A stretch of 64,000 bases of DNA. Source: Platycnemis pennipes (lineage: Eukaryota; Arthropoda; Insecta; Odonata; Platycnemididae). Below are positions 43,228 through 54,315 of this stretch, one piece after another; the stretch's first letter is position 1, and every line of letters begins with the position of its first letter. Below the pieces are notes generated by a model. It searched no databases, had not been told where the DNA came from, and was given only the letters and a program-made list of their open reading frames with translations. The position numbers and the translations under genes were made by a program. Where the stretch lies: contig OW121852.1 of assembly GCA_933228895.1 (NCBI GenBank), positions 56,896,872-56,960,871 on the forward strand. The letters are read 5' to 3'.

Positions 43228-45156
43228 CAGGGGCGGAATTCTGTACACACCTAACGACACCTATCGGTATCGGTGGCTACCGACGGTCGTCGCTTGTACT
43301 GATGGTCGAGCTATTCTGCACCCGCCACCTACCGACAGTCGTCGGTGCAAGCGACCTAACTCTGACGTCAAGCATTTGTCGGTACGGAAGCAGCACCTGC
43401 GCGCGAGGCTATAAGTTTTGACCAATGATATAGCTTGACACAAACAGGAAAAAGTGCACCATCGAACTGCGAAATATTTCATCGGAACTGAGCGTAGTAA
43501 TGCTATTTGAAATCTACAGTGGACTTGACGTGGATCATTTGTGATTCACATTCATTCAAGGATCATGCGTAAAGTCGAAGAGAAGTTAATACCCAAGGCA
43601 GGATGAAAGGTGGGATTAGTTGAAACTGAGGGGAACGCATGTACCTAATTTAAATGAAATTTTATTCATACTTTGTTATTGATTACGTACTGTGAATTGG
43701 GTACGATTTTACGATCGAGAAATAACACACGTCTATATGGTTCTAATAGACTGTATTCAAGTGCCGTTACCTAAGCCAACAATTACATATCCGAGTTACT
43801 ATACGTACACAAACAAGATTAAATTCAGAGTATTTGGGCAATATTTTAAAACGTACGATGGTCCAAACAATAGTCAAGAAGTTCAAGTCAGGGCGAGAGG
43901 GAATTGCTACATGGGGGAGGAATGTAATAATAATATATTTATTAGATTACTTGGTAGAATTGTGTACACATCTTCGTGGAAATTACAAATTATACAGACA
44001 TCACAGTAAGTAGTAGGCAGCAGTCAGCTAACGTGTAAGTTTGTTTTGTAAGTAACGTTTGTTTTTTGGGAGGCAATCTTAAGAATTAGAAACACTAATT
44101 GGTACGGAAGTAAAAGTGACCCTGACAAAGAAACAGTGAAGTGAATAATGACTTGCGTTCGTTTGAAAATGCATTGGAATGAACTGAACACACTGCTCAC
44201 TCGCAATGGCGATGAACCGCTCCCGCTGCAATATCGGCCGAAGTGTTTCAATGAGAACCAAATCAACATGTGGGTAGAGGCGAAATAAATTGATAAACTC
44301 CTCGTTGTCCAGCTCAAACGGGTCGTGGGCTTCCCTTTTGTTAGAGTTGTAATCTACTCTAACACCTTTTACTCTCGTATCCCGGCACGATCGTCGACGT
44401 TCGAGTCTAGTTTCTACGTATTACATAAACATTTGATCTAAAGCAAGATATCCCTCTGCCATTCTTTCGGCTGATAATTAAAAAACACCAACCACTCTGA
44501 TGTAAAATGCATTACTAGTCTAGCGATAAAGTTTCTACCGTCAAACATTTAAATACATCAAACTGCAATTGCATATAAATATTATAGTAATTGACGTAAA
44601 ATATACTTAGTAAATAGAACATTATAAATAAAACTGCATTTTTATTTAATAAAGGTTAGAAGAACTTAAATCACCTCTCACTCTCCGCACTTTGGATACT
44701 TTAAAGCAAACTTGTTTTGGATGCGCTAATTTTGCAAATTAAGGACGAATATAACTAGCGCGAATTATATCGTTAAGATTGTAACTTAATACTAATATGG
44801 AAATGCAAATAAAGGACGATCTCAGTTCTCAGAAAACCTACCAATTTGCACAAGTCAATTCATCAAAACCAAGCTCGTAGATAATCAAAACATACGTCCG
44901 TCGCTATGCGTAGACCGATCTATCACTGTTTTTACCCAGCATGCAGTTGGCGAAGAGACGAAATACAAATCGGTAAGGCCTAGCGTGGGTTTGTAAATCG
45001 TCGGTAGGCTCAGTCATCGTTGCCGACAAGTAACGGTAAAATTAACGACAAGTGTCGGTAGAATGCGTCACCGGAATCGCTCTTACCGATTTTTGTCGGT
45101 CGGGGGAGTTGGCGACACCGATAGGTGTCGGTAGGATGTACAGAATTCCACCCCAG
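43228..45156. mobile_element. PIF/Harbinger-like DNA element with CAG TSD
   Basis: The element 43231-45153 (1923 bp) has TIRs gggcggaattctgtacacac and, on the reverse complement of the right end, gggtggaattctgtacatcc; both continue to cgacacctatcggt, about 40 bp in all. CAG lies at 43228-43230 and 45154-45156. A CWG trinucleotide TSD with G-rich TIRs is typical of PIF/Harbinger. Subterminal cgacag/gtcggt motifs recur near both ends. A minus-strand stretch resembles the N-terminal part of a Harbinger transposase; no DDE domain remains, so the element is probably non-autonomous. Confidence 0.9.
44080..44400 (-). pseudogene. Harbinger-like transposase N-terminal remnant
   Basis: On the minus strand one frame reads VDYNSNKREAHDPFELDNEE, FINLFRLYPHVDLVLIETLR, then PILQRERF and a block ending QCVQFIPMHFQTNASHYS. 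The pattern (DPF.L...EF...FRL......LI..LRP.L, then a Q...I..HF....SY-like block) resembles the start of PIF/Harbinger transposases. No clear start codon lies at the expected place, and nothing resembling the DDE catalytic core follows. Agreement with the CAG TSD and TIR makes the call more credible. By motif alone it would be weak. Confidence 0.55.
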
Positions 45157-45639
45157 GGTTATTATCAATAACCGAAGAGTTATCCATAGTTTGTACAAAT
45201 ACCAGGAGGCTACAAATGCATCTAGAACCAGTAGTAAAGGAGAAAATATAAAGGAAGTGTAATACAAGGTTGCGAATTTCTACCGTAATTTTTAATGTCT
45301 ACAAAAAGATAGGCATTAAAGAATTCGAAACTTCAGAAAAAAATATCCATGAGGATAAAGTTAGCATTCTTTGATTCTCTGAAGCGTACAGGCATAACAG
45401 AGTCAGGAGGGGATTTAAAAAAGGCTCTAGTTAACATGGAAAACCATGGACAAGTTACCACTTGAAGGTTGATTGAAAGAAAAATAGGCATTGTTAAGTA
45501 GATGAGCCGAGTCCAATACCAATGTTAGACTCTATTAACAAAAGCTAGAAGAGGTGGGTGAATATTGATGACTGGGATAACGAATAACCAGAAATGAACA
45601 AAACAAAAAGGAAATATTCAGTAGAATATTTAAGGCAAA
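45157..45639. other. Unassigned DNA
   Basis: No feature supported. Confidence 0.4.
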
Positions 45640-46120
45640 ATTCAAGATTGGAAGTCATTAGCACTTCATTAAAACTTGGATCTAGAACCAGAATCTGGAG
45701 CAAGCGTGTTTATGGCAGTGAATCTTGGCGATAACAAGTCAATGCTGGAAGCATGCGAAATGTGGTGCTGCAGAAGAATGATGAAGATAAAATGGATCGA
45801 GTGACAAATGAAGAAGTACTGAGAGGAGTGGGAGAAAAGAAAAGTCAGCTGAAAACTTTGAAAGAAGACAGGAGTGCTTAACCGGCCATGTCTTGAGGCA
45901 TGATGACCTGCTAAAAACAATCGACGAGGGAAGAGTAAATGGCAAGAATGGCAACAGGAGAGAAGGACATGAGATAAGAGATAAGTATGAGACAGGTGGA
46001 GCAAGTAATAGAGATGTAAAAATGAAGAACCATGCCGATATGAAAAGGTTAGATGTTAGAACAATCGAATTGAAAGCGACGTAAAACCAATTTTTGGGCA
46101 TATAATAAGTCATGATGATG
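45640..46120 (+). pseudogene. RTE-like 3' fragment, decayed
   Basis: Matches the C-terminal region of the RTE-like ORF2 from IEVRKHFIRT onward: the YGSESW-like block near 45708-45728, EMWCCRRMMKIKWI near 45756-45800, VLRHDDLLKTIDEG near 45893-45930 in another frame, and a final MKRLDVRTIELKAT. It ends with a CATGATGATGA tail at 46110-46120. A short insert lies near 45680. Several shifts make it non-coding; no TSD found. Confidence 0.8.
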
Positions 46121-46958
46121 ACCCTATTTTCGGAACAATAAAACAGACACCGAGACAGGATTTGACCTTGCGAACTACGAGAGTCCTAGCTGGAAGATTA
46201 CCCGCCTGCCCCGCTGAAAGCGCGGAGAAGACCGCAAGATTTCGACCGGGCTTCACCCAATGAGCGAAGCAGCAGCTCAACGAGCCATTACCCATCAAGG
46301 CTTCGTGGCGAGGCTGGGACGAGACCGGGGGAGAATTTCCGAGCGACCGCAACGTTGGGCTTTAAAGCCTTGGGCCGAGGCAACGAGGATGAGGTCTGGA
46401 GGGACGGAGTGAGAGAGAGGCGAAGTTATGAAGTTCGCAACCGAGCGTCTCATGGATTCTCGTCTATTTGGGTGACGTCACTCGCAGAGCCCGGGCGAGC
46501 CGTGGGAGAGAGGGGGACGAGGACGCATATCGTTGTCAACGGCGACGGTCTTGAGGAAAGAGAGGCAAGGACACACGAAGGTGAGGGAGAGTGATGCTCT
46601 TGCTTTCTTCACTCCTCTCGTTAAAAATTACCCCGCGGACGAAAGAGAGGGAAGACGATCCACACGGTCCTTATGAACACTTGCCCGGGAGTAACAATAG
46701 CTGTGGTGGTTCGACGGACGGCTTTAAGAAGCAATTGTGACGATATGACTTTCAGAAAATGGTCGATTGGTATACAGTTCAACTATACTAATCTCACATC
46801 TACGTGATCTCACGACTTTTTTAATAAAGGCGACATATACAAACTGTAATCGTATATTTGCAATCTCGTAGTGCAAGAATAAGTTTTTATATTACTCCAA
46901 CTTTTAAGATTATAAATTTAACTTTTATGGCAACACTTGGTGGTACCACTGGGATAAT
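46121..46958. other. GC-rich island then AT-rich DNA
   Basis: About 46180-46660 is strongly GC/CpG-rich. Opposing frames (minus 46110-46352, plus 46355-46594) lack motifs. The rest is AT-rich with nothing supported. Confidence 0.35.
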
Positions 46959-47144
46959 TGGGTTAAATAAAACCAGTTTCATTGTACGTTCCACATTTTA
47001 CTGAACGTTCTAATATCGGTTGTGCCAATTACAGTATCGTCACACAAAGTTCGTGCGTATCTGACGATAACGTTTGTGGCAAAATCGGTAGTACAACGCC
47101 AATAAATTGTGGAATTTATAAAGTAACTGGTTTTATTTTACCCA
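46959..47144. repeat. Possible small MITE with 20-bp inverted ends
   Basis: Ends tgggttaaataaaaccagtt (46959-46978) and aactggttttattttaccca (47125-47144) are reverse complements at 19 of 20 positions and bracket 186 bp. No clear TSD: the flanks are aat and aaaa. It could be a MITE with eroded flanks or a chance inverted repeat in AT-rich DNA. Confidence 0.4.
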
Positions 47145-49430
47145 AAACGTTAATATTATATCATACAGTATAAATTTAATAAATATTACTTCGGGTTTCC
47201 GTCATTATCGGCGCTTGGTCATCGGCCAACATATGTACTTTTCCAATTAGATTACGGGAACACCTTGGAATCTCGTCTCCAATCATGTGCAACAAACTTT
47301 TTAAGTACCGTCAGATAATTCATAACTTTTAATGAACTATGCTTCTGAACTGAGTTCGGGTAATGATGGTCTTAAAGTACATACATGGTTCTAACCTATA
47401 GGGGTCGCGATTTCTTCGGATATACTGGCAATCATAGCTACAAATTCCATGTACAACATTTTTTTTCATTGGATAGGAAATGCTCTAATCGTGTAGATAT
47501 TAGGACGTAAAAACAGCGCAGGGGTTAAGACAAGCACTTTCATTCATACCTGACAAGTCGCTGGAAAACAGACGAGGATGCAAAAATAAAACATCCTTTG
47601 GGTTATGCTACACGTGTTTCAAATATGCATTTGTTGTCACCTCCCTCACCAGGCGTGATGGAACTAAAATAGCATGAGAAAAATCCTCAGCACGTAAAGT
47701 ATTTTGCTTCATTCAATTCTCACATCCCTCTCATTCATTCCACCGGGTAACGAGGTATCTCCTTCGGAAACTATTTATTTGGACACTTAATACTCCAAGA
47801 GGTGTCTTCACACCATCCTCTCTGCACGAAGTTAATTACTTGTAATCACCCGATAAAATCCCCCCACCTTTGTAATAATAACCCATTTGAAAGAATAATT
47901 ATACGGAAGGAGTTTTATACGATTAAAACTAAATGGAAATGAGAAGAGAAAGTATTACCTCATAAGAAAAATTACTACCATTATCATAATTATGCGCCGC
48001 TAATGGGGGGATGGTAAAAGAGATGTAACCAGGAGTGAAATGGAGAATGAAAGGAACGCAACATTGAAAGTTTCGCGGATCCCAGTTACATGTCGAGAGA
48101 GTACCTTCACAAGTGAATGCTTTTCTTTAAATTACCTATGATCTAATCGATTCCCTGAAGATTAGCCAATCTCATTATAAAATACGCTGGCTCAACATAA
48201 GTTAACGAACATGAGAGAGTTGTGAACTCTTGAGACAAAATATAGCATGCAATATCAAAGGTAAAAAATCTCGTTTTTCGATCTAATTTTTTCTGCCATG
48301 GTTTCCAAGATTCATTCGAAAAAAGTATAATTAGTACAATACATGTAATGCTATATGTGAGTAAAATTAAAAAATACATTCAGTAGAATGATACCGTCCC
48401 ACAAACAAATCAAAATTACTTCTAATTTACAATTAGGTATTAAAGCATTACTTGAGTTTTAGAGGGGCTACAAAAAAAACATTGTCAAAAAGAATAAGAC
48501 GACGAAAGTTAAACTGGGTTTAAATTAAATCGTACTCTGCTGTGGTGTCATTATTCAACTTTTAACACTTCAAGGATCAGTACCCTTCCATTCACGTGAT
48601 TATTTTCGAGAAGTTCTCCAACACTTCATTCCAACTAGAACACAGAACTAATTTCCATGATCCTTTAGGACGTCGCCGTTTTTAATAATTGAGATTTAGA
48701 GATACCCGTGTCCTTATTACGTTCACGACGATGGTGTATTGGTGGTGAAGAACACAATGCATTTTTAAGAGTCCCAAATTACTTCTGAGGACAGAGTGAT
48801 AATGGACTTGAAGATAAATGAGTCCGGAACCAAAGTGTTAATTTTAATAAGAGGTGGTCATAATGAGGATGGATTGGGGTTAATTAAATGAGTGTGAATT
48901 TTTTTAATTCTAGAAAATGTTTGAGAAGGATATTAGGAGAGATAAAGATATCAAAAAGCACAAGAATTCTGAAGTAAAATTGGCTGGTGTCACGTCAAGT
49001 TGAAAAAATAAACTTGGATCAAAGGAACCTTAAAGGCCGTGTTTAAACTGCCCTAACTCTTAATATCATGGACATAGTTATTTCACGATAAGCAAAAACG
49101 ATGAACACAGGTTAGATAAATATTAGCATTACAAATGGACAGAGTGAATCATATAACCTGCATCGGACACTACAAGGTACTATAGATATATTTGTTTTTC
49201 CACCACTACGAAGTGGCTGATTAAAACAAACGAGCCGTATAATTTTGCAAGTTATACAAAGTTACGTGATAGTAAGTGGCACGCTAAGATAATCAGATAT
49301 TGATTCGGCAAGAGATAGTCATATACTCTTTGGCCTGGTTTTATAATTCGTAGTTGACGGTAACCACCAGAATGATAAGAAAATTAATCAGATTATTTTT
49401 TAAGGTAAGGTTTTTCCAAGGCACATATCT
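47145..49430. other. Unassigned AT-rich DNA
   Basis: No gene, RNA or repeat boundary supported. Confidence 0.4.
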
Positions 49431-49500
49431 CTGAGGCGTAAACTTGGAGCCTTTCGTTAAGAGCAAGCTAATGCCACTTTCGGGTCTCTCTTCACCATCT
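49431..49500 (+). repeat. SINE family A tail fragment
   Basis: The stretch ggagcctttcgttaagagca, then agctaatgcc, matches the distal body of family A copies at 17.5 and 58.7 kb (minus strand). Only about 50 bp aligns. Confidence 0.45.
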
Positions 49501-49724
49501 CTTTATTCCCTGCAACATTCCTGCCTTCACCCCGTTTTACACCTATACTAAATGACTCAAATGACCTAAGCTGTTGGTCGACTCCCCCGAATAACTACTT
49601 CTACCACTCGAAATAAGCATTCAAGAATACAACTTAAAATTAGTGTACATCATAACTCGGTCGGATGATATTAATGGTAATCTTTCATCCAGTAGCATGC
49701 GTAAACATAAGTGCTCGTATGAGG

Positions 49725-50000
49725 GTGAGTCAAATAAAATTTGAACCTTAAAGGTGAAATAAAATTTCGAAATGGGATCAACTCTTCTGAAAGGGACCTA
49801 TATTCTTGCTATTAGTGTACATGCGTAATATCAAGTAGCAGTTAGTAGCGTGTGGAGGTCTAACCGTTACCATGGGATCAGTTAAAGAATGCAGAACTCG
49901 TTGGTGATGTACTCGTATGTTACGTAATAACTCAACCCTTAACGCACACCCTCGAGGTGACTTGCAGGGTACTCACTGGATGGAGATGAATCTACATTTT
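49725..50000 (+). repeat. Jockey-like 3' terminus fragment, with a possible mariner-like end upstream
   Basis: At 49943-49997 the sequence cacaccctcgaggtgacttg, cagggtact, then tggagatgaatctacatttt, is the 3' terminal signature shared with the Jockey-like copies at 7.6 and 38.2 kb. Upstream, tgagggtgagtcaaataaaa at 49720-49739 follows TA and resembles some mariner inverted ends, but no matching second end was found. Confidence 0.55.
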
Positions 50001-53000
50001 TAAGGAATGAATTCGAGTCTTCAAACTTATCCGCAGTGAGTTAAGCTATGCGTAAGTCAAAATCATACCTTTTAGTCTGGCCGAAAATCATAGTTATGGG
50101 AGTAGTGTTCCGCGATGCCCACGACAGTACGCGAATCGGACATCCCCAGCAGATGGAAGCCCGATCAGCCAGCTTTGAGCGCAAACAACTCGTTTCACGC
50201 TTCGCCCGTCGCCGGACTCAAACGAAAGCTAGGATTTTATTTCCAAGCCCAATGATTAAAACTGTCTCCAGGGAGGAAGCCCGGGATTATAGACTTCGTT
50301 GGCGGTCGCAGGGGCGGTTCGAGCAGATCCGGATTTGGGTCAGTGGCGGTTCGATAAAGATTCTGAAACCGGCTCGGAGAAGTCAATGAGAGAAGAGAGG
50401 AGAGAAGTGGGGTGGGTGGGTAGATGGTGCTGGACCGAGGATAATGGGAACGTTCGGAATCATTAATCCCCCAAGGGGTCCGCCCCATGCGGTCAAGATG
50501 CAATTGGATTAGTCGGGAATTTCGGAAGAGAAGCTTTTGCCCCACATACAGAAGGAATTATATCTCACGAGCTCAATAAAGAAATCCCATTGAGATATAG
50601 GACCCAAGCCCAGCTAAAAAAATTCCCTTTGACTTCCAGGGAGGCTACCATTTACTCCTCGAAGAAACGCCAGTAGATAGCGCAGGCGTGGGAAGTGGGC
50701 AAACACGCCGGATTTAACTATGAGGAATCCTGAAATACCACGTGAGCAACGCTGGTTCAAATGGAAAACGAAAAAGTATCAATTTTTTAAGTAGCAACCG
50801 TATTATGCGGAAGGGTCCTACAATAATTAAACCATAATAATCTTGCCAATAAAATATCAATCTACATTACTGAATGCCGCAGAAAAATCAATCACAGAGG
50901 GGAAGGAAGCTTCATTCCACCCAGTCGGTACGCTTCACAGGCAATCAATTTAAGTCAATATTGAATCTCGATTCGAATTGGAATTGATATCTGTCAGTGA
51001 AGACGGGCTGTATTTCCGAAAAAAGCATCACCTTTATTTACCAAAAAGATTGATTGAAAACGAGCAAACCCTAGTGGAACGTGACAACTTGATGATACAA
51101 AAATCACTTCAGTCCACGTCACACTAGTGACATGCTCACTGCGTACGAAATCTAATTTTTAAAATTTTTATTATATCAAAAAAATTCAGCAACTTAACCT
51201 TGGAAACAGTCTATTGACATATTTTCGAAAAGAGAAAGTTTAGATGCCAAAATCCATCCTTTCCTGGGCAACCTCATATGAGATCAAAGGCAGAATATGG
51301 AACTTGATTAGAGCCACTAACTCGCAAATATAACGTTGAACAGAAATCGCTCATGTTTCAAGCAATACATGCTTGAATACAAGTCAAAATTGACAGAATG
51401 TAATAATGATTAAAAGTGTTTCTTAAACCAAAAGTTCAAACAGAGCTTTGTAGCTGATCAAGACATGCATCGGAGTCACGTCGAAATCTTCCTCTGAATA
51501 TGAGTCTAAATTTCATTCCAATTCATAAACGTCTAGAATTAATTATGATTAAGCTACTCTTACGAAGGTTGGTATTGATTACGCCCACTGCATTCCTTTA
51601 CTTCATCCTACCGCGTAGTAATGTCGAAAACCTCCCAAGCAAAAAATTTCATCCTCTTTAAAATATTCCGTCGCCCAACTGACGTTTCTCTCTCATTCCT
51701 CCTCCATCCACTCTCTCATCCATTGAATTTCTTCACCAACTCCTTCTCTTTCACACTATTGTATATAACATTCCTTGTTAGTCTTTCTCTCCACTTCCCT
51801 CGTCATCTTCATTCTTTCCACACCCACATCAAAAAAAGCCTCAAAAGTACTCATTTTCACGCGACAAACAGACCAAGTGGAAATAAAACAATGAAACAAA
51901 CTAAATCATAACGTTTTAAATAATTAACTCTTTACATCTCTAACGTTTCTTTTTCTTCATCAAATCTGTCCTTCCCGCGGTCTGTTTGTATTGTATGCTT
52001 CCTTGCATATTAAAACTTCCTAGCATACAAACTAGCCCATTTCTACAACAAAGGTTACAGAAGTACGAGCACCTTAAAGCGGCATTGACCTTGCAGCTCC
52101 TACGAAACTTGATTGTTCATATTGGACATAGGCAATCGCAATATACAATAGATATTTTATTAATACGACGCGTGGCTTTGCTACTTTTTTTAGGCACAAA
52201 CTTACACATAAAATACCTGAGTATGCAAGAAAGTATACATTTATAATATAGAAGTAAAACAGATAGGGAAGGGAAATGGGGATTACTTATGGTATTATAA
52301 CCAATTACCATCATGTGATACCATTTACAATTACGATTACAGTTACCATTTTATTTGTAACTCTGTACCTGAAGATGCCGTGAAGCGGTGATACGCGTCG
52401 TACCAATTAAATATCGGTGGAAAAGTACGTTAGTTTCGTTTAAATACATTAAATTTTTCCACGATCTGAAGCCTGAAGCTATAGAGTACAAAACATTGAT
52501 TGATTAACAAAGTAACAGCAATCGGAAAATGGAGTCTAAGGGAAAATCTGACGAGATCGTTAATTGAAAAAAAAACACGGAGGTGTTTGAGGGTGGATGA
52601 TGACATTAAAAAAGTTATAAATCACGGCCTCTTCAACCGGCATAGAGTCCTTTTGTACCACAGAAAAGTCATCCCCTTTAAAAATGCGACGGGCACATGG
52701 GGGCGCTCTACCGCGCTTTTGTCATGGAATCAGCTCGATGGCAGCGAAGCGCACCAAGAAATCGGGTAGGGACTCGGATGAGGGTAGAGACGGGTGCGAG
52801 GAGGATTGATCGAGATGGAGAACTTTCCCTTTTTGAAGATATATGGCACACATGCCGGCTGTTACGGCGAAAGATTCTCACACAATTCCAACCCAAACGA
52901 CCACACTCGTCGCGCGAGAAAAATATTTGGGAGCCGAGGGAGCTGAATAAAGGCCGACCGTCTGGAAAAGCAGCAGTAGAACTGTGAGATATGGCGATAA

Positions 53001-53242
53001 ATGCACTCCAACATATCGATAGTGGATTCGATGTTCATCCACATCGACTGAGTCAGTCGAGAGGTTTGGTACAGCTTACCAAATGATATTTCTCTCGGCT
53101 TGCCACATATTAAAATTTTATTCCCTTTTATATCCTCCAATATCCGCTCCACAAGTACTGTTTTCTCCCTTTGCAATTCTTCTCATTCACAAGCATCGAT
53201 GATTACCTACATGAGATCATTATGTCACAAAATAAGTCATAT
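50001..53242. other. Unassigned DNA with GC-rich patches
   Basis: GC-rich patches near 50.1-50.5 kb and 52.7-52.97 kb hold overlapping short frames without motifs. A pyrimidine-rich stretch (51.6-51.95 kb) also lacks features. Confidence 0.35.
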
Positions 53243-53526
53243 GAGCTGCACCATAATATTTTAAAATTTAACGAGATTCCCTTTCTCTCTCACTGTTTTA
53301 ATCACCTATTCATCAGTTACCAGGGATATCTAGTAAATATTTATCACTCCTCAGAAACTCAATATTTCAAATGCTACTAAGTCACGTCTTTTCTAAAATT
53401 CAAGTATTGCAATCTAGTCGAGAATACCTTAGCGATTTCACACGCTGAAATCACAATAGCAGAATTTACGAGCAAAAAAATCCACCTCGACCGGTTCTCG
53501 AACTCAAAACCCCCTGATTTCTCTCA
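53243..53526 (-). repeat. SINE-like dispersed repeat, family C (minus)
   Basis: The minus-strand head has a diverged B box (gagttcgagaacc) within about 53491-53512, next to gtcgaggtggat. The body then runs through gctaaggtattctcgactag, attgcaatacttgaatttta, gaaaagacgtgac and ttactagatatccc to a gagctgcaccat block on the plus strand. The same body lies at 60.07-61.11 kb, there split by an inverted-repeat element. Body extent is inferred only from these two copies. Confidence 0.6.
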
Positions 53527-53700
53527 TGAAGCCTCAGTAGCTCAATTGTCAGAGTACCTGGCCGGAAATCAAAGGGTTCCGGGTTCGAGTCCCGGTCAAG
53601 GTGGATTTTTTCCTGGTGGAAATTCCGCTGTTACGTGTTTTCTGATATGGTCGAAGTTCATGCCAGACTGCGATGAAAGAACATGTCTGAAACATACGGC
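53527..53700 (+). repeat. tRNA-derived SINE head, plus orientation
   Basis: A tRNA-like sequence runs from gcctcagtagctcaattg to a near-perfect T arm (ccggg ttcgagt cccgg; B box at 53582-53592), then tcaaggtggatttttt. It shares its post-B-box string with the minus copy immediately to the left, so the two stand head to head. The acceptor stem does not pair well enough for a working tRNA. Confidence 0.6.
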
Positions 53701-53859
53701 TCAGCTAGGGATATTATAATCTTTAAAGCCGATATTATCGATATAATTCAGTACCTCAGTTTTATCCATAATATTACATGAATATTCAATAATTATCGCA
53801 CCTTTTCTCATCTTGTGGACGATATTACGACGCGGACTATTCATTAAAATAAAACTGAT

Positions 53860-54315
53860 ATCACATGGTCTTTGAGCATACATCTGGAGCATTTTTCTAT
53901 ATGGCAGCGAAGCATGGGCGATAACAGTAGCAGGGAAGTCAAGACTGGAAACATTTGAAATGTGGTGCCACATAAGAATGATGAAGATAAAATGGATCGA
54001 CCGAGTGACGAAAAAACAAGTCTCAAGAAGGGTGGGAGTAAAGAGAAGTCTACTGAGAGCCATAAAAAGAAGACGGGACAACTTATTCGGCCATACCTTA
54101 AGAAACAATGGCCTAATGAAAACAATCGTCGAGAGAAAAGTGAACGGGAAGAATGGAAAAGGCAGGCCTCGTATGAGATGTATGGAGCAAGTTGTGAAGG
54201 ATGTAAAAGAAAAAAATGACGTTGATATGGAGAGGTTGACCGATAGAAGAATCGAGTGGAGGACTGCGTCAAACCAATCCTAGGGTTGTTGACCGTTGAT
54301 TATGATGATCACATG
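53860..54315 (+). mobile_element. 5'-truncated RTE-like copy, possible 8-bp TSD
   Basis: Begins at the IWSIFLYG codons and runs through FEMWC, MKIKWIDRVTKKQVSRRVGV, then GHTLRNNGLMKTIVERK, KGRPRMRCMEQVVKDVKE and RRIEWRTASNQS with stop and a TGATTATGATGAT tail. Flanks atcacatg at 53860-53867 and 54308-54315 may be the TSD, though they are short. The part from about 53960 to the stop is an open frame of 107 codons, showing modest decay. It is close to the 21 kb element. Confidence 0.85.

Noticed and set aside
50048..50545. Plus and minus frames of 113 and 102 codons
   Set aside because: Overlap each other in a GC-rich patch and show no motif.
53527..53610. Candidate functional tRNA gene
   Set aside because: T arm is perfect and the D arm plausible, but the acceptor stem does not close, and the same downstream string occurs in a nearby inverted copy, which indicates a SINE.
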